Shown: positions 1 through 8,081 of the stretch, in pieces | Layout of the letters: each line of letters opens with the position of its first letter | How positions within the stretch are numbered: position 1 is the stretch's first letter | Assembly (NCBI GenBank): GCA_019637755.1 | Contig: JAHBVC010000002.1 | Coordinates: 186,001 to 250,000 of the forward strand | Direction of reading: 5' to 3' | Length of the DNA stretch: 64,000 nt | Source of the DNA: Anaerolineales bacterium | Lineage (GTDB): Bacteria > Chloroflexota > Anaerolineae > Anaerolineales > UBA11579 | Program-made: the position numbers and the translations under genes | Notes under the pieces: generated by a model | What the model was told of the DNA's origin: nothing | Databases searched by the model: none | The model's input: the letters and a program-made list of their open reading frames with translations, nothing else

Positions 1-28
1 CACCACCCGCAACTTGGTGCGGGTAGTG
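1..28 (-). terminator. Hairpin after the FMN aptamer (expression platform)
   Basis: Read on the minus strand, an 11-bp stem (ACCCGCA against TGCGGGT, extended by CAC/GTG) lies about 25 bases after the aptamer. It is the likely terminator half of the riboswitch expression platform. The bases that would form the U-tract fall outside the window, so intrinsic termination cannot be confirmed. Confidence 0.5.
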
Positions 29-51
29 CTTGCGGAGTCTTCGTCTCCGCG

Positions 52-268
52 TCTTCTTTCATCCGGACTATACCGTCGGCCCCGGAGTTTCACCGGATCC
101 TGCGCTCAAGAGCGCTCGTGGGCTGTACCACCGATCGGGAATTTTACGCAGCGGCTGGCGCCGCTGCTAATGGAGTTTGCTGTGCAACTCCACCGCCTTG
201 GCGTTCAGAGTTGCGAAGCAACTCCGCCAGCATCGGCAACGCCGATACGTAATCACCCTGCCCCGAAG
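52..268 (-). promoter_or_regulatory. FMN riboswitch (RFN element) with an expanded P2 loop
   Basis: The minus strand carries the conserved RFN blocks in order: TTCGGGGCAGGGTG (5' side), AATTCCC, a CGGTGG block, AGCCCACGAGC, GATCCGGTGAAACTCCGG, and the 3' block GTCCGGATGAAAGAAGA. These aptamers bind flavin mononucleotide and usually repress riboflavin synthesis or uptake genes. The controlled gene lies beyond the left edge. Between GGGTG and AATTCCC, where a few bases are usual, there are about 105 bases (146-250) that fold as four consecutive hairpins. The transcript probably starts near 334, inside the heptamer array upstream. Confidence 0.93.
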
Positions 269-281
269 AGTATTCAGTTGT

Positions 282-337
282 TAGCTTATAGCTTATAGCT
301 TATAGCTTATAGCTTATAGCTTATAGCTTATAGCTTG
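282..337. repeat. Eight tandem heptamers (TAGCTTA)
   Basis: Exactly eight copies of TAGCTTA (the last ends in G) make a 56-base array. It lies between the FMN aptamer and the probable -10 box of its transcript, so it would be the start of that transcript's 5' leader. It belongs to the family of heptamer arrays seen elsewhere in the window. Confidence 0.95.
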
Positions 338-340
338 CAA

Positions 341-346
341 ATTATA
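341..346 (-). promoter_or_regulatory. Candidate -10 box for the FMN riboswitch transcript
   Basis: A perfect minus-strand TATAAT lies just upstream of the heptamer array and riboswitch. The sequence 17 bases further upstream (TAACGT) is a poor -35, so the assignment rests on the -10 and its position. Confidence 0.45.
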
Positions 347-366
347 CAACCTACATCTGCAAAACG

Positions 367-882
367 TTACTTCGCGCCGCCTTCAACCGATTCGATGTCG
401 GCCAGGGTGCTTTGCACGTACTGCTCCGCCAGCAACAGGTTGCCCGCCGAGCGTTCGATCACGCTGAGGATCGTGCTCATCTTGGAGACTTCTTCCAGTT
501 GCTCATTGACGAACCAGCCGAGGAACTCCTGAGCAATGTAATCCTTCTCCTTGACGGCAATGTCCATCAAGTCGTTGATCTGGCGGGTCACTTCCTCTTC
601 CCACTGCAGCGCCGCGCCCACCGCATCCTGCGGCGATTTGAAATCGGCGCGCGCCTGCGCAATGGCCGGCACGCCAACCGTGCCGCCCGCATCCAATACA
701 TAGCGCACAAACTTCATGGCGTGGGCATTCTCTTCGGCCGCCTGCTCAAAGAACAGCTTGCCAAATAGCAGCATGTTTTCGGCAGTGAAGTACGCGGCGA
801 TATTGACGTACTGCATGGCCGCGCCGAACTCGCGCCCCACCTGTTCATTGATCGCCTTCATCAAGTTTTGACTGATTAGCAT
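367..882 (-). CDS. ftnA: Bacterial non-haem ferritin
   Basis: 171-residue four-helix ferritin that oxidises Fe(II) and stores the iron as a mineral inside a 24-mer shell. Ferroxidase residues are visible: Glu in NEQVGREF near the N-terminus, the FEQAAEENAHA segment with its ExxH pattern near residue 50, and Glu/Gln in FVNEQLEEV near residue 125. The start at MLISQ is chosen because an AAAGGAGC Shine-Dalgarno lies 5 bases upstream; the longer frame to 906 would bury that site. Two inverted repeats upstream could be metal-responsive operators. It is a single gene on its strand, with no clear terminator after it. Confidence 0.93.
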   Translation of the reverse strand: MLISQNLMKAINEQVGREFGAAMQYVNIAAYFTAENMLLFGKLFFEQAAEENAHAMKFVRYVLDAGGTVGVPAIAQARADFKSPQDAVGAALQWEEEVTRQINDLMDIAVKEKDYIAQEFLGWFVNEQLEEVSKMSTILSVIERSAGNLLLAEQYVQSTLADIESVEGGAK

Positions 883-927
883 TTTTGCTCCTTTACCTTG
901 GCCCATACTGTATCACATTTTCACCCC

Positions 928-989
928 AGTTGATAATTAAAATCAACTAAATGTAAAACTCCTTCGTTATTTTTATGATTTATATCATA
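928..989. promoter_or_regulatory. AT-rich inverted repeats upstream of ferritin
   Basis: Two inverted repeats stand out in an AT-rich island: AGTTGAT-N7-ATCAACT (928-948) and TATGAT-TTAT-ATCATA (974-989). They lie 46-107 bases upstream of the ferritin start, where operators for an iron- or metal-responsive repressor would be expected. The regulator is unknown; neither repeat is a textbook Fur box. Confidence 0.4.
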
Positions 990-1014
990 CTAATTCGCAG
1001 GGTTAACCCACACA

Positions 1015-1036
1015 GGGCCAACCAAATGGTTGGCCC
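1015..1036 (-). terminator. Strong hairpin after the SPFH gene
   Basis: GGGCCAACCA-AA-TGGTTGGCCC is a perfect 10-bp stem just after the stop of the minus-strand SPFH gene. It lacks a U-tract, so it may be a weak terminator or a 3'-end stabiliser. Confidence 0.45.
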
Positions 1037-1056
1037 GGCGCTAGAGCTACAGGGGG

Positions 1057-2079
1057 TTAAGGGTTGGTGCCCGGCAAAGGCAGCAGGAAGGGATTGTCCG
1101 TAGGCACCAGCATCACTTGGATATTGGGCGCCAGCTTTTGAATGTATTCCAACGTGAGCACATTGGGGTTGCGCCCCAAGGCCTCCGCCAGCATGCGCAG
1201 CGCCTCAGCTTCGGCCTCCGCCTGGATCAAGCGTGCCTCGGCTTCACCTTGGGCGCGGATCACGGAGGCGTCGGCAGCGCCCTGCGCCACCTGGCGGGCC
1301 TGCTCGGCCTCCTGGCGGCGCTGCTCCACCACAAAGGCGGCCTGCTGCGCCTGTTGCTCGGCGATCTGCTTCTGCTCTACCGAGTCAGCATACTCTTCCG
1401 AGAAGGCAATGTTGCGCACCACAAAATCCACCAGTTCGATCCCGTTCATGGCGAAGCGGCGCTCCATTTCCTCGCTGACCAGTTGGGTCAACTCCATGCG
1501 CTTGCTGCTATAGACCTCTTCAACGCCAAACTGCGCCACCGCATCGCGAATAATGCCGCGCACGATCGGGCGCACCATGCCGTTGATGTACCGGTTTTGC
1601 CAACGGATATGTACATTGACGACTTCTTCGGGATCGATGGCAAAGATCACCGAGGCATCCACATGCACCACCTGCCCATCCGAAGTGCGCGCCTCCACAG
1701 CATCATCGCGGAAGACATCGCTCTCCTCAGGAATGACCGACATGGTATAGGTCTGGCGCGAGATGGTGTAAGGGATCACGTTCTCAGCAAAGGGCACCAC
1801 CCAATGCAAGCCCGGTTGCAGGGCTTCATCACGAATACCGCCCTGGGTGGCGCTGATCACTACGCCGCGCTCACTGGGCTGAATGAAGACCAGGCCGGCG
1901 GCCAGCGTGCTGATCAAGATCGCGGCGATCAACGCCACTGCGATCATCACTCCACCACCCGCCAAGGCTTTGCCACCCGTGCGGCTGCGCAGGGTGCGTA
2001 CCACCACCAAGGCGACCACGCCAACGACCACGATCCAGGCCATGACCGCCAGGAATGCAAGAATACTTACCAGTTCCAT
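1057..2079 (-). CDS. SPFH/band-7 (prohibitin-like) membrane protein
   Basis: 340 residues. Two hydrophobic segments lie at about 7-29 and 44-68. They are followed by the SPFH/band-7 domain (about 65-240) and a long Ala/Gln/Glu-rich coiled coil (about 235-300) with repeats such as AEQQAQQAAF and AEAEAEALRM. SPFH proteins form large membrane-anchored ring oligomers that scaffold microdomains or modulate membrane proteases; no substrate can be named here. The start has a GAGGAGGAG ribosome-binding site. It is divergent from the PyrK-like gene, with 87 bases between them. No NfeD or FtsH neighbour is present. Confidence 0.88.
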   Translation of the reverse strand: MELVSILAFLAVMAWIVVVGVVALVVVRTLRSRTGGKALAGGGVMIAVALIAAILISTLAAGLVFIQPSERGVVISATQGGIRDEALQPGLHWVVPFAENVIPYTISRQTYTMSVIPEESDVFRDDAVEARTSDGQVVHVDASVIFAIDPEEVVNVHIRWQNRYINGMVRPIVRGIIRDAVAQFGVEEVYSSKRMELTQLVSEEMERRFAMNGIELVDFVVRNIAFSEEYADSVEQKQIAEQQAQQAAFVVEQRRQEAEQARQVAQGAADASVIRAQGEAEARLIQAEAEAEALRMLAEALGRNPNVLTLEYIQKLAPNIQVMLVPTDNPFLLPLPGTNP

Positions 2080-2166
2080 GACTCCTCCTCACAGAGCGCT
2101 GCTATCTCTAAAACGGCAGACCCCACCCAGGTGTTTTGCCAACTGGGCATGGTAGCATGCCGATGA

Positions 2167-2871
2167 ATGGCGATGAATCATTATACGGTGCGGCTGGCTA
2201 CGCTCCTGTTAGAACCCTATCAGAACGCCGCGGCGCGCCTCGAGTTGCCCGCAGCCGCCCTGCCGCGCCCCGGGCAATACTTGCAAGTGCATGACCCCGC
2301 AGACCGCCAGGCGGTCATCGCCACGCAGTTGTTTGCAGCCAGCTGGCAAGCTGCCGCAACCCAACGCGGGCAGGTGGCGCTGCACGTGGCCGGCCAGCTA
2401 CCTGCCAATTGGCAACCGGGCCAGGTGCTGCACGCCCGCGGCCCGCTGGGGCGCGGCTTTGCCGTGCCGGCGCCGACGCGCCGCCTGGCCCTGGCCGCCA
2501 GCGGGCGTTCGGCCAGCCGCCTGCTGCCGCTGGGGCAGGCAGCAAGCGAAGTAGCCGTCTTCTGCGATGAAGCGCTTGGGGAGCTGCCCAGCCATATCGA
2601 AGTGCAGCCGCTGGCGGCGCTGCCCGGTGCACTGGCCTGGGCCGATTTCCTGGCACTGGACCTACCGCCCGATCAAGTTAAGGAGCTGCCGCGCCTGCTC
2701 GGCTTGAATGAGCGCGTGCCCAAGACGCTCAGCGGGCAGGCGCTGATCACGCCGCCGATGCCCTGCGGCGGGCTGGCGCAGTGCGGTGTGTGCAGCTTTG
2801 CCACCGCCCGCCGCACGCTGCTGGCCTGCGCCGCAGGGCCGGTGTTTGATTTGGGCGAGCTGTTGGCGTGA
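2167..2871 (+). CDS. PyrK-like 2Fe-2S electron-transfer protein
   Basis: 234 residues. The C-terminal cysteine set C-GGLAQ-C-GV-C-(x)n-C followed by AAGPVF matches the [2Fe-2S] site of dihydroorotate dehydrogenase electron-transfer subunits (PyrK), where the last Cys is followed by a similar GPVF. The N-terminal two thirds resembles a much diverged FAD-binding domain (PGQYLQV near residue 37, ARGPLGRGF near 96), while the usual NAD-binding GGGxG loop is not evident. Function in pyrimidine synthesis is therefore uncertain; no pyrD is adjacent. TAGCAT lies 8 bases before the ATG, with no Shine-Dalgarno. Confidence 0.65.
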   Translation: MAMNHYTVRLATLLLEPYQNAAARLELPAAALPRPGQYLQVHDPADRQAVIATQLFAASWQAAATQRGQVALHVAGQLPANWQPGQVLHARGPLGRGFAVPAPTRRLALAASGRSASRLLPLGQAASEVAVFCDEALGELPSHIEVQPLAALPGALAWADFLALDLPPDQVKELPRLLGLNERVPKTLSGQALITPPMPCGGLAQCGVCSFATARRTLLACAAGPVFDLGELLA

Positions 2872-2994
2872 CTTTTAGCACGGTACTAGACAGACAAATA
2901 CACATAGGCAAACTCTGCCTTAGCGGATTCCTCCTCGGCCTACGGCAAACGGACGAAGCAATCCTTTGTATTCATAATGCAGCCAAGTCAACGT
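2872..2994. repeat. Intergenic repeat fragment (GGATTCCTC / ACGAAGCAATC type)
   Basis: Contains CGGATTCCTCCTCGG and CGGACGAAGCAATC, both pieces of the palindromic intergenic repeat family found many times in this window. No gene is seen. Confidence 0.6.
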
Positions 2995-3025
2995 TAAAAA
3001 AAGGCGAGGAGCACCTCGCCTTTTA
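2995..3025 (-). terminator. Rho-independent terminator of the phosphohexomutase gene
   Basis: The stem AAGGCGAGG-agca-CCTCGCCTT is flanked by an A-run on the plus strand, which is a U-tract for the minus-strand gene ending at 3065. It can also act in the other direction. Confidence 0.85.
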
Positions 3026-3066
3026 CTGATTACAGATTACTACTCACTGCTCACTACTTACTACTC
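3025..3066. repeat. Degenerate heptamer array overlapping a stop codon
   Basis: Six 7-base units in register (ACTGATT, ACAGATT, ACTACTC, ACTGCTC, ACTACTT, ACTACTC). The array runs into the TGA stop of the minus-strand phosphohexomutase gene, where the stop is part of a GTGAGTA-type unit. Confidence 0.75.
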
Positions 3067-4510
3067 ACGACACACTGGCGGCCACCTGTTCGCCGTAAGC
3101 CATTAGCGCCGCCACCATCTCCGGCGTGCGGCCCTCGGCATACACGCGCAGCACCGGCTCGGTGCCCGAGGGGCGAATGAGCAGCCACGAGTCATCCGCC
3201 AGGATGTACTTGGCGCCATCGCGGCTGAGCACTTCGCTCACCGCCTGGCCGCCGATGGCCTGCGGAGCCTCCTCAGTGAGCTTGGCGGTCATCGCCTTCT
3301 TCTCCACCGGGCGGCTGAGGCGCAGATCTTTGCGGGCATAGTGTGCCGGGCCAACGCTGGCCAGCAGATCGGCCACCAGGGCGCGCAGGCTACTGTCGGC
3401 ACGCGCCACCATCTCGACCACCAGCAGGCCCATCAGCACGCCATCGCCTTCGGGGATGTGTCCGGTGAACGAAATGCCGCCCGACTCTTCGCCGCCGATG
3501 AGCACATCGCCCGCCAGCATATGGTCGGCGATGTGATTGAAGCCCACCGGGGTTTCCTCCACCGGCAGACCGTACTTGGCGGCCAAGCGGTCGATCATGC
3601 GCGTGGTGGAGACGGTACGGATGACCCTGCCGGAATGCCCACGCGCCTCCACCAAATGGCGCAAGGCCAGCGACATGATCTTGTGCGGGTCTACGAAGAC
3701 GCCGTCTTCATCCATTGCCCCCACACGGTCGGCATCGCCATCGGTGGCGACGCCGTAAAACCCGGGGTGCAGGGCGATGGCATCCGCCAGCGCCTGCAGG
3801 TGCGGCATGATCGGCTCGGGGTGCACGCCGCCGAAGCCGGGGTTCATGTCGCCGCGGATCTCAACCACTTCGCAGCCAGCCTCACGCAGCATGGCGGCGA
3901 TGTGGCCGCGGCCGGAGCCAAACATCGAATCGACCACTACCTTTTGCGGGTGCTGGCGGATGATGTCGAAATCAATCAGGGTGGCCAGGTGGGCCTTGTA
4001 ATCAGGCAGCGGGTCAAAGCGGGCGATCAGGCCTTGTTCCACCGCGTGCTCATAATCCATCACCGAGGCGCCCCGCCCGCGCGTCTCGTTGTCGCTCAGG
4101 TAGATCTCCACGCGGTGGCACAGCTCCTGCGGGGCCGAGCCGCCATAGGCCGCCTTGAGTTTGATGCCGTTGTAGCGCGGCGGGTTGTGTGAGGCAGTGA
4201 TCATCACCCCGCCGATGGCCTGGTGCTGGCGCACGGCGAAGGAGATCGCCGGCGTAGGCGCATCCGCCTCGGCCAGCAGCACGTGGAACTCGTTGGCGGC
4301 CAGAACGCAGGCCACATCGCGTGCAAAGCGATCCGAAAGGAAACGTGTGTCAAAGCCCACCACCACCAAGGGCGCCGGCTGGCCGCCCTGGCTCTGCCAA
4401 TCGGCGCGCATGGCATCGGCGATGGCCTGGGCCACCATGCGCAGGTTGGCAAAGGTAAAGGTATCGGAAATTACGGCTCGCCAGCCGTCAGTACCGAAGT
4501 GGATAGGCAT
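3065..4510 (-). CDS. Phosphoglucomutase/phosphomannomutase
   Basis: 481-residue alpha-D-phosphohexomutase that interconverts hexose 1- and 6-phosphates. All four active-site loops are present: the phosphoserine loop TASHNPPRYNGIK (about residue 102), the metal loop DGDADRVG (about 257), the sugar-binding loop GGEESGGIS (about 338) and the phosphate-binding loop RPSGTEP (about 445). Whether it prefers glucose or mannose cannot be read from the motifs. The N-terminal FGTDGWRA is typical of the family, which supports the start. It is a single-gene unit with its own terminator. Confidence 0.93.
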   Translation of the reverse strand: MPIHFGTDGWRAVISDTFTFANLRMVAQAIADAMRADWQSQGGQPAPLVVVGFDTRFLSDRFARDVACVLAANEFHVLLAEADAPTPAISFAVRQHQAIGGVMITASHNPPRYNGIKLKAAYGGSAPQELCHRVEIYLSDNETRGRGASVMDYEHAVEQGLIARFDPLPDYKAHLATLIDFDIIRQHPQKVVVDSMFGSGRGHIAAMLREAGCEVVEIRGDMNPGFGGVHPEPIMPHLQALADAIALHPGFYGVATDGDADRVGAMDEDGVFVDPHKIMSLALRHLVEARGHSGRVIRTVSTTRMIDRLAAKYGLPVEETPVGFNHIADHMLAGDVLIGGEESGGISFTGHIPEGDGVLMGLLVVEMVARADSSLRALVADLLASVGPAHYARKDLRLSRPVEKKAMTAKLTEEAPQAIGGQAVSEVLSRDGAKYILADDSWLLIRPSGTEPVLRVYAEGRTPEMVAALMAYGEQVAASVS

Positions 4511-4626
4511 TTGTTAACCTCATGTATGCAGTGTTCAGGGGAATGGCGAAAATTCTAACACCGCTGGCCGTATTCCTCGCCACCGGCTACGCCACCACCC
4601 CGCCAGCGCCCGATTCGGGCGCATGC

Positions 4627-4632
4627 TAAAAT
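4627..4632 (+). promoter_or_regulatory. -10 box placing the next start at the 5' end of the mRNA
   Basis: TAAAAT is followed by only six bases (GCCCCC) before the ATG at 4639. Transcription would start at or within a base or two of the A of ATG, giving a leaderless mRNA. Confidence 0.55.
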
Positions 4633-4638
4633 GCCCCC

Positions 4639-6285
4639 ATGAGCGCAGACAGCACGCTAAGCGAACGCATCTCGCTGCTGAAAGAAGTGGCCCTGTTTCG
4701 CGAGCTCAAAGAGCACGAACTGGCGCAGATCGCCGGGCGCTTCATTGACTATACGCTCAGCCGCGGCCAAGCCTTGTACGAAGAGGGGGAGCTGGCGGAA
4801 AATCTCTACCTGGTGGTGGATGGCCACCTGCGCTGCGAATTGGTCAATAGCCATGACCAGGTGGTCGCCTCCGGCTTGCAGAACGGCGATATTTTCGGCG
4901 CCCGTAGCCTGGGCCTGGATGGCAGCCCGATTTCACGCGTCAAAGCGCTGCACGCCAGCCACCTGCTCTACTTGCCGCGGCGCGATCTGGATTACGTGCT
5001 CCAAGCCTTCCCTGCCCTGGCCCAACGCCTGCACACGCTGGCCGCCGGCCGCAGCCTGAAGCCGGAGAGCTCGTTTGAATGGCTGGGGCGCGATGAATCG
5101 ATCCAATTCGTGATGCGCAAGCATTCCGCGGCCCTGTGGCTGCGCCTGACCCGCGCCCTGCTGCTGGCCATCGCCAGCCTGCTCTGCGTACAGGTCAGCC
5201 TGGGGGCCACCAATGCGATGCCCTGGCTGCTGGCGGCCGGCGGCCTGCTACTGGCCGCGGCAGGCTGGGCCGCCTGGGAAGCCGCCGATTGGCGCAATGA
5301 CTTCTATGTCCTCACCGATCAGCGCGTAGTGTGGCTGGAGCACAAGCTGTTGCGCTCGGCCAGCCGCGTCGAAGCGCCGCTGGAAACGGTGCAATCGGTC
5401 AACACCCATACCAGCCTGCTGGGGCGCCTGCTGGGCTTTGGCGATGTGATGATCCAAACTTTCACCAGCACGGTGTCGATGCCCAACGTAGGCGACCCAC
5501 ACACCACCAAATACTTAGTAGAAGAGTACGTGCTGCGCCAGCGGCGCGGGGCGCGCCTGGCCCGCCATGATGGCATCCGCCAGGCGGTGCGCGAGAGCCT
5601 GGGCACCGCGCCGCACAACCGCACACCAGAGCGCCCAGTGGCCTCGGTCAGCCAGGCGCCTAGCCGCACGGAGCGCCTGTGGTTGTTCCCCACCCGCACC
5701 ATCGATGGCGACAAGATCATCTATCACAAGCACTGGGCCAAACTGCTCAGCACGCTGTTCTTCCCGTTGCTGTTTCTGGTGGCGGTGTTCTTTGCCGTCG
5801 AGTACGTGTATGCCGGCCTGCCGCGCGACGGCGCCGGCTGGCTGGTACTGCTCGGCGCCCTGCTGGTGCCGCTGGCGATCATCCTCTACCACTATGTCGA
5901 CTGGCAGAATGATATTTATATGCTCACGCCAGAGAGCCTGATGGATTCTGAAAAGAAGCCGCTGGGCAGCCTGATCACCAAGACCGCCCCACTAGCCAAT
6001 GTGCTCAGCCTGGAGAACCATCGCATCGGGCTGATGGGGCTGCTGTTCAACTTCGGTGTGGTGCGCATCAATGTCGGCGATAGCTGGCTGGATTTTGATG
6101 GCGTGCACGACCCGGCCCAGGTGCAGCAAGACATCTTTGCGCGCATCGAGGCCTTCAAGCTCAAAACACAAAAACAGCGCGACCAGGACGAGCGGGCACG
6201 CATGGCCGAGTGGCTCAAAGTCTATGAAGAGGAGCGCAGCCGCGGCGTATCGCGCCCAGGCGGCGCAGACGAGGCGGTAGAATAG
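4639..6285 (+). CDS. Cyclic-nucleotide-binding-like domain fused to two membrane PH-like domains
   Basis: 548 residues. A cNMP-binding/CRP-type beta-roll is at about 12-125; in its phosphate-binding cassette the usual FGE is FGA, so cAMP or cGMP binding is doubtful. Then come two transmembrane segments (about 172-215), a bacterial PH-like domain (about 216-300, starting NDFYVLTDQRVVW), two more transmembrane segments (about 372-420) and a second PH-like domain (from NDIYMLTPESLMD, with MGLLFNFGVVRI). The two halves have matching layouts, which suggests an internal duplication. No enzymatic motif is seen; a membrane sensor is plausible. First gene of a tight set with def and recF. Confidence 0.75.
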   Translation: MSADSTLSERISLLKEVALFRELKEHELAQIAGRFIDYTLSRGQALYEEGELAENLYLVVDGHLRCELVNSHDQVVASGLQNGDIFGARSLGLDGSPISRVKALHASHLLYLPRRDLDYVLQAFPALAQRLHTLAAGRSLKPESSFEWLGRDESIQFVMRKHSAALWLRLTRALLLAIASLLCVQVSLGATNAMPWLLAAGGLLLAAAGWAAWEAADWRNDFYVLTDQRVVWLEHKLLRSASRVEAPLETVQSVNTHTSLLGRLLGFGDVMIQTFTSTVSMPNVGDPHTTKYLVEEYVLRQRRGARLARHDGIRQAVRESLGTAPHNRTPERPVASVSQAPSRTERLWLFPTRTIDGDKIIYHKHWAKLLSTLFFPLLFLVAVFFAVEYVYAGLPRDGAGWLVLLGALLVPLAIILYHYVDWQNDIYMLTPESLMDSEKKPLGSLITKTAPLANVLSLENHRIGLMGLLFNFGVVRINVGDSWLDFDGVHDPAQVQQDIFARIEAFKLKTQKQRDQDERARMAEWLKVYEEERSRGVSRPGGADEAVE

Positions 6286-6298
6286 CCCCCGAATACCC

Positions 6299-6826
6299 AT
6301 GGCGACCCGAGAGATTGTCAAGTACCCCAGCGATGTGCTGGAACAAAAAGCGCAGCGCGTCGAACGCATTGACGCTGAAACCCAAGCCCTGATCGACGAC
6401 ATGATCGAGACCATGCGCGCCGCCCCCGGCGTAGGCCTGGCCGCGCCGCAAGTCAACGTGCCCTTGCGCGTCGTCGTCATCGAATACGGTGAGGCTGAAA
6501 GCGAAGAGGAAGAAGATACGGTGGAGAAGCAGCTCTTCACGCTGATTAACCCCGAAATCAGCCGCATGAGCCGCGAGAAGGAGATGGGCACCGAAGGCTG
6601 CCTGTCCTTCCCGGGCATCCTCGCTGAAGTCGAACGCTCGCTGGGCGTCACCGTGGTGGCGCAAGACCGCAACGGTGACCCGCTCAAGATCAAGGCCGAG
6701 GGCTGGCTGGCACGCATCTTCCAACACGAGATCGACCACCTCAATGGCGTGCTGTTCACCGAGCGCGCCAACAAGGTCTACGAGATCAAGCCCGACGAAG
6801 AAACCGAAGACAGCCACGCGGCCTGA
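6299..6826 (+). CDS. def: Peptide deformylase
   Basis: 175-residue metalloenzyme that removes the formyl group from the initiator methionine of nascent proteins. All three family motifs are present: GVGLAAPQV (about 41), EGCLSFPG (about 98, with the metal-ligand Cys) and QHEIDHLNG (about 141, with two ligand His and the catalytic Glu). An acidic insert, EAESEEEEDTVE, lies between motifs 1 and 2. It starts 13 bases after the upstream stop and ends 11 bases before recF, so the three genes are probably cotranscribed. Confidence 0.96.
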   Translation: MATREIVKYPSDVLEQKAQRVERIDAETQALIDDMIETMRAAPGVGLAAPQVNVPLRVVVIEYGEAESEEEEDTVEKQLFTLINPEISRMSREKEMGTEGCLSFPGILAEVERSLGVTVVAQDRNGDPLKIKAEGWLARIFQHEIDHLNGVLFTERANKVYEIKPDEETEDSHAA

Positions 6827-6837
6827 GGCACAGCCGC

Positions 6838-8034
6838 ATGCAGCTCTCGCGCCTCTCGCTCACTCACTTTCGCAACTTTGCGCGCCTGGATGTGCAAGTG
6901 CCGGCGAGTGCCGTGCTCATCGTCGGCCGCAACGCGCAAGGCAAGACCAGCCTGCTCGAAGCGATCTATTTTCTGGCCACACTCAACTCCTTCCACGCCG
7001 AGACCGACCGCCAACTGATCAACTTCATTGAAGCGCGCAACCCGTTGGCCGTGGCGCGCCTGCAAGCCAGCTACGCGCGCAATGGGCGCACGCACCAGCT
7101 CGAGATTCGCATCATCAAGGAACAAACCCGCAACGGGGTGGAGCGCAGCCGCAAAGAAGTGCTGCTAGACGGCGCCAAAAAGAAGGCCAGCGAGGTCATC
7201 GGCCACTTCCAGGCGGTGCTGTTCCTGCCGCAGATGCTGCAGATCGTAGACGGCACGCCGCGCCACCGCCGCCGCTACCTGGATCTGGCGCTGGCGCAGG
7301 TGCACACACAATACAGCGAGAACCTGAGCGAATACGAAAGCGTGCTGACCCAGCGCAACGCGCTGCTGCGCCAGCTCAGCGAAAACGGCGGTGACCATAA
7401 CCAGCTCGATTTCTGGGATCAGCGTCTGGCGGCCCGTGGGGCGCAGGTGCTGGCCGCCCGCTGCCGCGCCATCCAGGAGCTGGAGCAGGCCGCGGCACGC
7501 CTGCACCACGGCCTGACGCGCGGCGCCGAAGTGCTGCGCCTGAGCTACCAGCCCAGCTATGACCCGCTACCGGCCCCCGCCGGCCAGCGCATGCTGCTGG
7601 ATGCCCCCACCGATCGCAGCGGCATCTCCGCCGAGAAGATCGAGACGGGCTATCTGGCCGCCCTGCAAAAAGCGCGCCGCGAGGATTTGGCGCGCGGCAC
7701 CACCAGCCTCGGCCCGCACCGTGATGAGCTGCGCTTCCTGGGCAACGGCATCGACCTGGGCAGCTATGGCAGCCGCGGCCAGGTGCGCACCGCCCTGCTG
7801 ACGTTGAAACTGGCCGAGTTGGAGTGGATGCACGCCCGCAGCGGCCAGCGCCCGGTGCTGCTGCTAGACGAAGTGCTGGCCGAGCTGGACGAGAGCCGCC
7901 GCGCCGATCTACTCGAGCGCCTGAAAGCCAACAGCGACCAGGTGCTGCTCACCACCACCGATTTCAATTTGTTCACGCCAGAGTTTTTGGAGAGCGCCGC
8001 CCGCTGGGAGATTGAGGGCGGGCAGCTGGCGTAG
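6838..8034 (+). CDS. recF: DNA replication and repair protein RecF
   Basis: 398-residue SMC-like ATPase that, with RecO and RecR, loads RecA at single-strand gaps. Walker A is GRNAQGKT (30-37), the ABC-type signature is GSRGQVRTALL (about 306-316) and Walker B is LLLDEVLAELD (about 341). The start (MQLSRLSLTHFRNF) matches the family N-terminus. Unlike many bacteria, it is not beside dnaA/dnaN/gyrB here but after def. Confidence 0.96.
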   Translation: MQLSRLSLTHFRNFARLDVQVPASAVLIVGRNAQGKTSLLEAIYFLATLNSFHAETDRQLINFIEARNPLAVARLQASYARNGRTHQLEIRIIKEQTRNGVERSRKEVLLDGAKKKASEVIGHFQAVLFLPQMLQIVDGTPRHRRRYLDLALAQVHTQYSENLSEYESVLTQRNALLRQLSENGGDHNQLDFWDQRLAARGAQVLAARCRAIQELEQAAARLHHGLTRGAEVLRLSYQPSYDPLPAPAGQRMLLDAPTDRSGISAEKIETGYLAALQKARREDLARGTTSLGPHRDELRFLGNGIDLGSYGSRGQVRTALLTLKLAELEWMHARSGQRPVLLLDEVLAELDESRRADLLERLKANSDQVLLTTTDFNLFTPEFLESAARWEIEGGQLA

Positions 8035-8041
8035 AGTAGGC

Positions 8042-8059
8042 TATAATCGTCATACGATT
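8042..8059 (+). promoter_or_regulatory. vapBC promoter with overlapping palindromic operator
   Basis: The -10 box TATAAT (8042-8047) overlaps the perfect inverted repeat AATCGT-CAT-ACGATT (8045-8059). A repressor bound there would block RNA polymerase, the usual autoregulation of toxin-antitoxin operons by the antitoxin or the complex. Confidence 0.6.
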
Positions 8060-8081
8060 TTCTCATCGATAGGAAAAACGT

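Noticed and set aside
14-298. 94-codon plus-strand frame at the left edge
   Set aside because: It lies over the FMN riboswitch and its hairpins on the other strand.
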